Below, in pieces: positions 16,093 through 17,795 of a DNA stretch of 17,795 nt. Position 1 is the first letter of the stretch; the number at the start of each line of letters is the position of its first letter. Both the position numbers and the translations under genes were made by a program. The stretch comes from Chitinophagaceae bacterium (GTDB lineage: Bacteria > Bacteroidota > Bacteroidia > Chitinophagales > Chitinophagaceae), in NCBI GenBank assembly GCA_025924755.1, contig JAICHT010000032.1:1-17795 (forward strand), read 5' to 3'. The notes beneath the pieces are model-generated. The model was not told the origin of the DNA and ran no database searches. It saw only the letters and a program-made list of their open reading frames with translations.

Positions 16093-17795
16093 ATGGACAA
16101 TAATTTCTTCAATATAGATAAACGAACCGAGCCGATTGACCGGGTAGATGGCCGGATGAAAGTAACCGGTGGCGCTAAATACGCTGCAGAATATCAAATA
16201 CCCAATATAACGTATGGTGTAATAGTAGCCAGCACAATCGCTAAGGGCAGTATCACGGGTTTGGATACTAAAAATGCTGAAAAAGCACCCGGCGTATTAG
16301 CAGTTATCTCGCATCTTAACTCTCCTAAAGTTCCTGGTTATGATGAAGGCGCTGATCCCTCAAAAGGCCGTACTAAAGGAGAAGGGTTAAAGGTGTTCAA
16401 CAGCAATAAGATTTACTTCAATGGTCAGCCCATTGCGCTGGTCATCGCCGATACTTTTGAAAGAGCCACCTATGCCGCTTCCCTGGTAAAAGCACAGTAT
16501 CAAAAAGAGCCGTTCCAGACCGATGTACAGGCCAATATTAAAAATGCCGCTAAACCTAAAGCGGAATGGCTGGCCGATTATAAGCGGGGCCAGGCTGGCG
16601 CTTATAAAACCGCACCCGTTAAAATAGAAGCGGAATATGTGCTGCCGATAGAAGTGCATAACCCGATGGAACTGCATGCTATTACCGTAGTATGGGATGG
16701 CGATGATAAGGTAACGGTGTATGATAAAACACAGGGAGTAAAATCTACCCAGGAAAGTATCATGAAAGCCTTTAAACTGCCGGAGCAGAATGTGCAGGTT
16801 ATTGCAAAATTTGTTGGAGGCGGCTTTGGAAGTGCCTTACGTACATGGCCACACGAAATTGCAGCACTATTGGGCGCTAAAAAAGTAGGCAGGCCGTTAA
16901 AACTGGTATTAACCCGCGAGCAGATGTTTACCATGGTAGGATACCGCCCGTACACGATACAAAAGCTGGGATTAGGCGCTACGCAGGATGGTAAATTGGT
17001 CGGCATCACCCATATTGCCACTTCGCAAACATCCTCTTACGAAGAGTTTACAGAAGGTACGGTAAACATTTCCCGCATGCTATATGCCTGTCCCAATGTG
17101 GATACGCAATATAAAATCATACCTCTTAATTTAAGTACGCCCACGTGGATGCGCGGGCCTGGCGAGGCCACCGGTGCATATGCGCTGGAATCTGCCATGG
17201 ATGAACTGGCATATGCGTTAAAGTTAGATCCTATTGAACTTCGGCTGCGTAATTATGCCGAAACCGACCCGGAACAAAACCGGCCTTTCTCCAGTAAATT
17301 TTTGAAAGAAGCTTACCAAATGGGTGCAGAACGAATTGGCTGGGCCAACAGAAATCCAGCGCCGCGTTCGATGCAGGAAGATGGTATGCTGGTAGGCTAT
17401 GGCATGGGCTCGGGCATCTTTGGCGCTTTTCGTTGGAATGCCAGCGTAAAGGTACGCCTGTTAGCAGACGGGTCGTTGGTTATGCAAAGTGCGGTAAGTG
17501 ATAGCGGTCCTGGAACAGCTACGGCTATGACGCAAATTGCTGCGAATGCTTTTGGGTTGCCCACCGGGAAAATAACATTTGAACTGGGTAATTCGTCATT
17601 ACCGCCCGGCCCTACACAGGGAGGCTCTGGCACTACCTCTACATTGGGCTCGGCTGTACAAGAGGCTTGCGTTGCCTTAAAACAAAAATTAGTGGAGCTG
17701 GCTAAAGAAAATTCTGTTTTTCATACCGAAAATATTCATACTGTTAAGCCGGAAGACCTGATCTTTGAAGACGGCCATATAGTACTGGCAAGTGA
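16093..17795 (+). CDS. Molybdopterin-binding catalytic subunit of a PaoABC-like aldehyde oxidoreductase, cut by window edge
   Basis: The frame is open from the ATG at 16093 through 567 codons to the right edge, so the C-terminal part, including the expected catalytic glutamate, is missing. It begins with the fused subunit's RVDGRMKVTGGAKYAAEY (17-34). Molybdenum-hydroxylase features are VGGGFGS (241-247, Moco dithiolene contact), the MRGPGEATGAYALESAMDELA segment starting at 353, and the glycine-rich GGSGTTSTLGS (510-520). Family members hydroxylate aldehydes or heterocycles using water. There is no signal peptide, which fits export bound to the Tat-tagged 2Fe-2S subunit. It starts 4 bp after the FAD subunit stop. 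Aldehyde oxidoreductase is favoured over xanthine dehydrogenase by the subunit arrangement; the substrate is unknown. Confidence 0.92.
   Translation, partial: MDNNFFNIDKRTEPIDRVDGRMKVTGGAKYAAEYQIPNITYGVIVASTIAKGSITGLDTKNAEKAPGVLAVISHLNSPKVPGYDEGADPSKGRTKGEGLKVFNSNKIYFNGQPIALVIADTFERATYAASLVKAQYQKEPFQTDVQANIKNAAKPKAEWLADYKRGQAGAYKTAPVKIEAEYVLPIEVHNPMELHAITVVWDGDDKVTVYDKTQGVKSTQESIMKAFKLPEQNVQVIAKFVGGGFGSALRTWPHEIAALLGAKKVGRPLKLVLTREQMFTMVGYRPYTIQKLGLGATQDGKLVGITHIATSQTSSYEEFTEGTVNISRMLYACPNVDTQYKIIPLNLSTPTWMRGPGEATGAYALESAMDELAYALKLDPIELRLRNYAETDPEQNRPFSSKFLKEAYQMGAERIGWANRNPAPRSMQEDGMLVGYGMGSGIFGAFRWNASVKVRLLADGSLVMQSAVSDSGPGTATAMTQIAANAFGLPTGKITFELGNSSLPPGPTQGGSGTTSTLGSAVQEACVALKQKLVELAKENSVFHTENIHTVKPEDLIFEDGHIVLAS

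Noticed and set aside
1..17795. CRISPR array, tRNA, insertion sequence, prophage or defence island
   Set aside because: No regularly spaced repeats, tRNA-like T-loop, transposase or phage-like frame was found on either strand. Gene content is uniform and chromosomal in character.

Overview
The window looks like chromosome of a Bacteroidota bacterium, most likely class Chitinophagia (Chitinophagaceae-like). The evidence is a type IX secretion/gliding gene block (porV, porU, gldJ), almost no Shine-Dalgarno sequences, and Bacteroidota-type promoter elements (TTG about 20 bp upstream of TAnnTTTG). The species assignment is inference. No tRNA, rRNA, CRISPR array, insertion sequence or phage gene was seen.

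Left arm (1-5374, all minus strand): the first 22 codons of dut (dUTPase, cut by the window edge), ispF (MEP isoprenoid pathway), a perfect hairpin terminator, porV and porU. PorU is the gingipain-like sortase that removes the C-terminal signal of type IX cargo at the cell surface. PorV is its outer-membrane partner. A good promoter sits between porU and porV.

Centre (5530-9279, plus strand): gldJ, a sulfatase-modifying-factor-fold lipoprotein of the gliding/T9SS machinery, is divergent from porU. It ends in a strong terminator. Then come murF (peptidoglycan precursor ligase), a DUF983 membrane protein 9 bp behind it, and a 72-residue membrane protein of unknown function.

Right arm (9280-17795, plus strand): a 334-bp non-coding stretch leads to a soluble hybrid histidine kinase (degenerate RsbT/RsbW-like domain + PAS + HisKA + HATPase) with a single-domain response regulator 9 bp downstream. 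Next is an exported GH31 alpha-glycosidase with its own terminator. Last is a tightly packed three-gene operon for a Tat-exported molybdenum hydroxylase resembling E. coli PaoABC: 2Fe-2S subunit, FAD/4Fe-4S subunit, and the molybdopterin subunit cut by the right edge.

Most of the window is housekeeping or conserved Bacteroidota machinery. No convincing undescribed system was found. The least ordinary items are the domain architecture of the kinase, the periplasmic molybdenum enzyme, the unknown 72-residue membrane protein, and the dyad elements between porU and gldJ.
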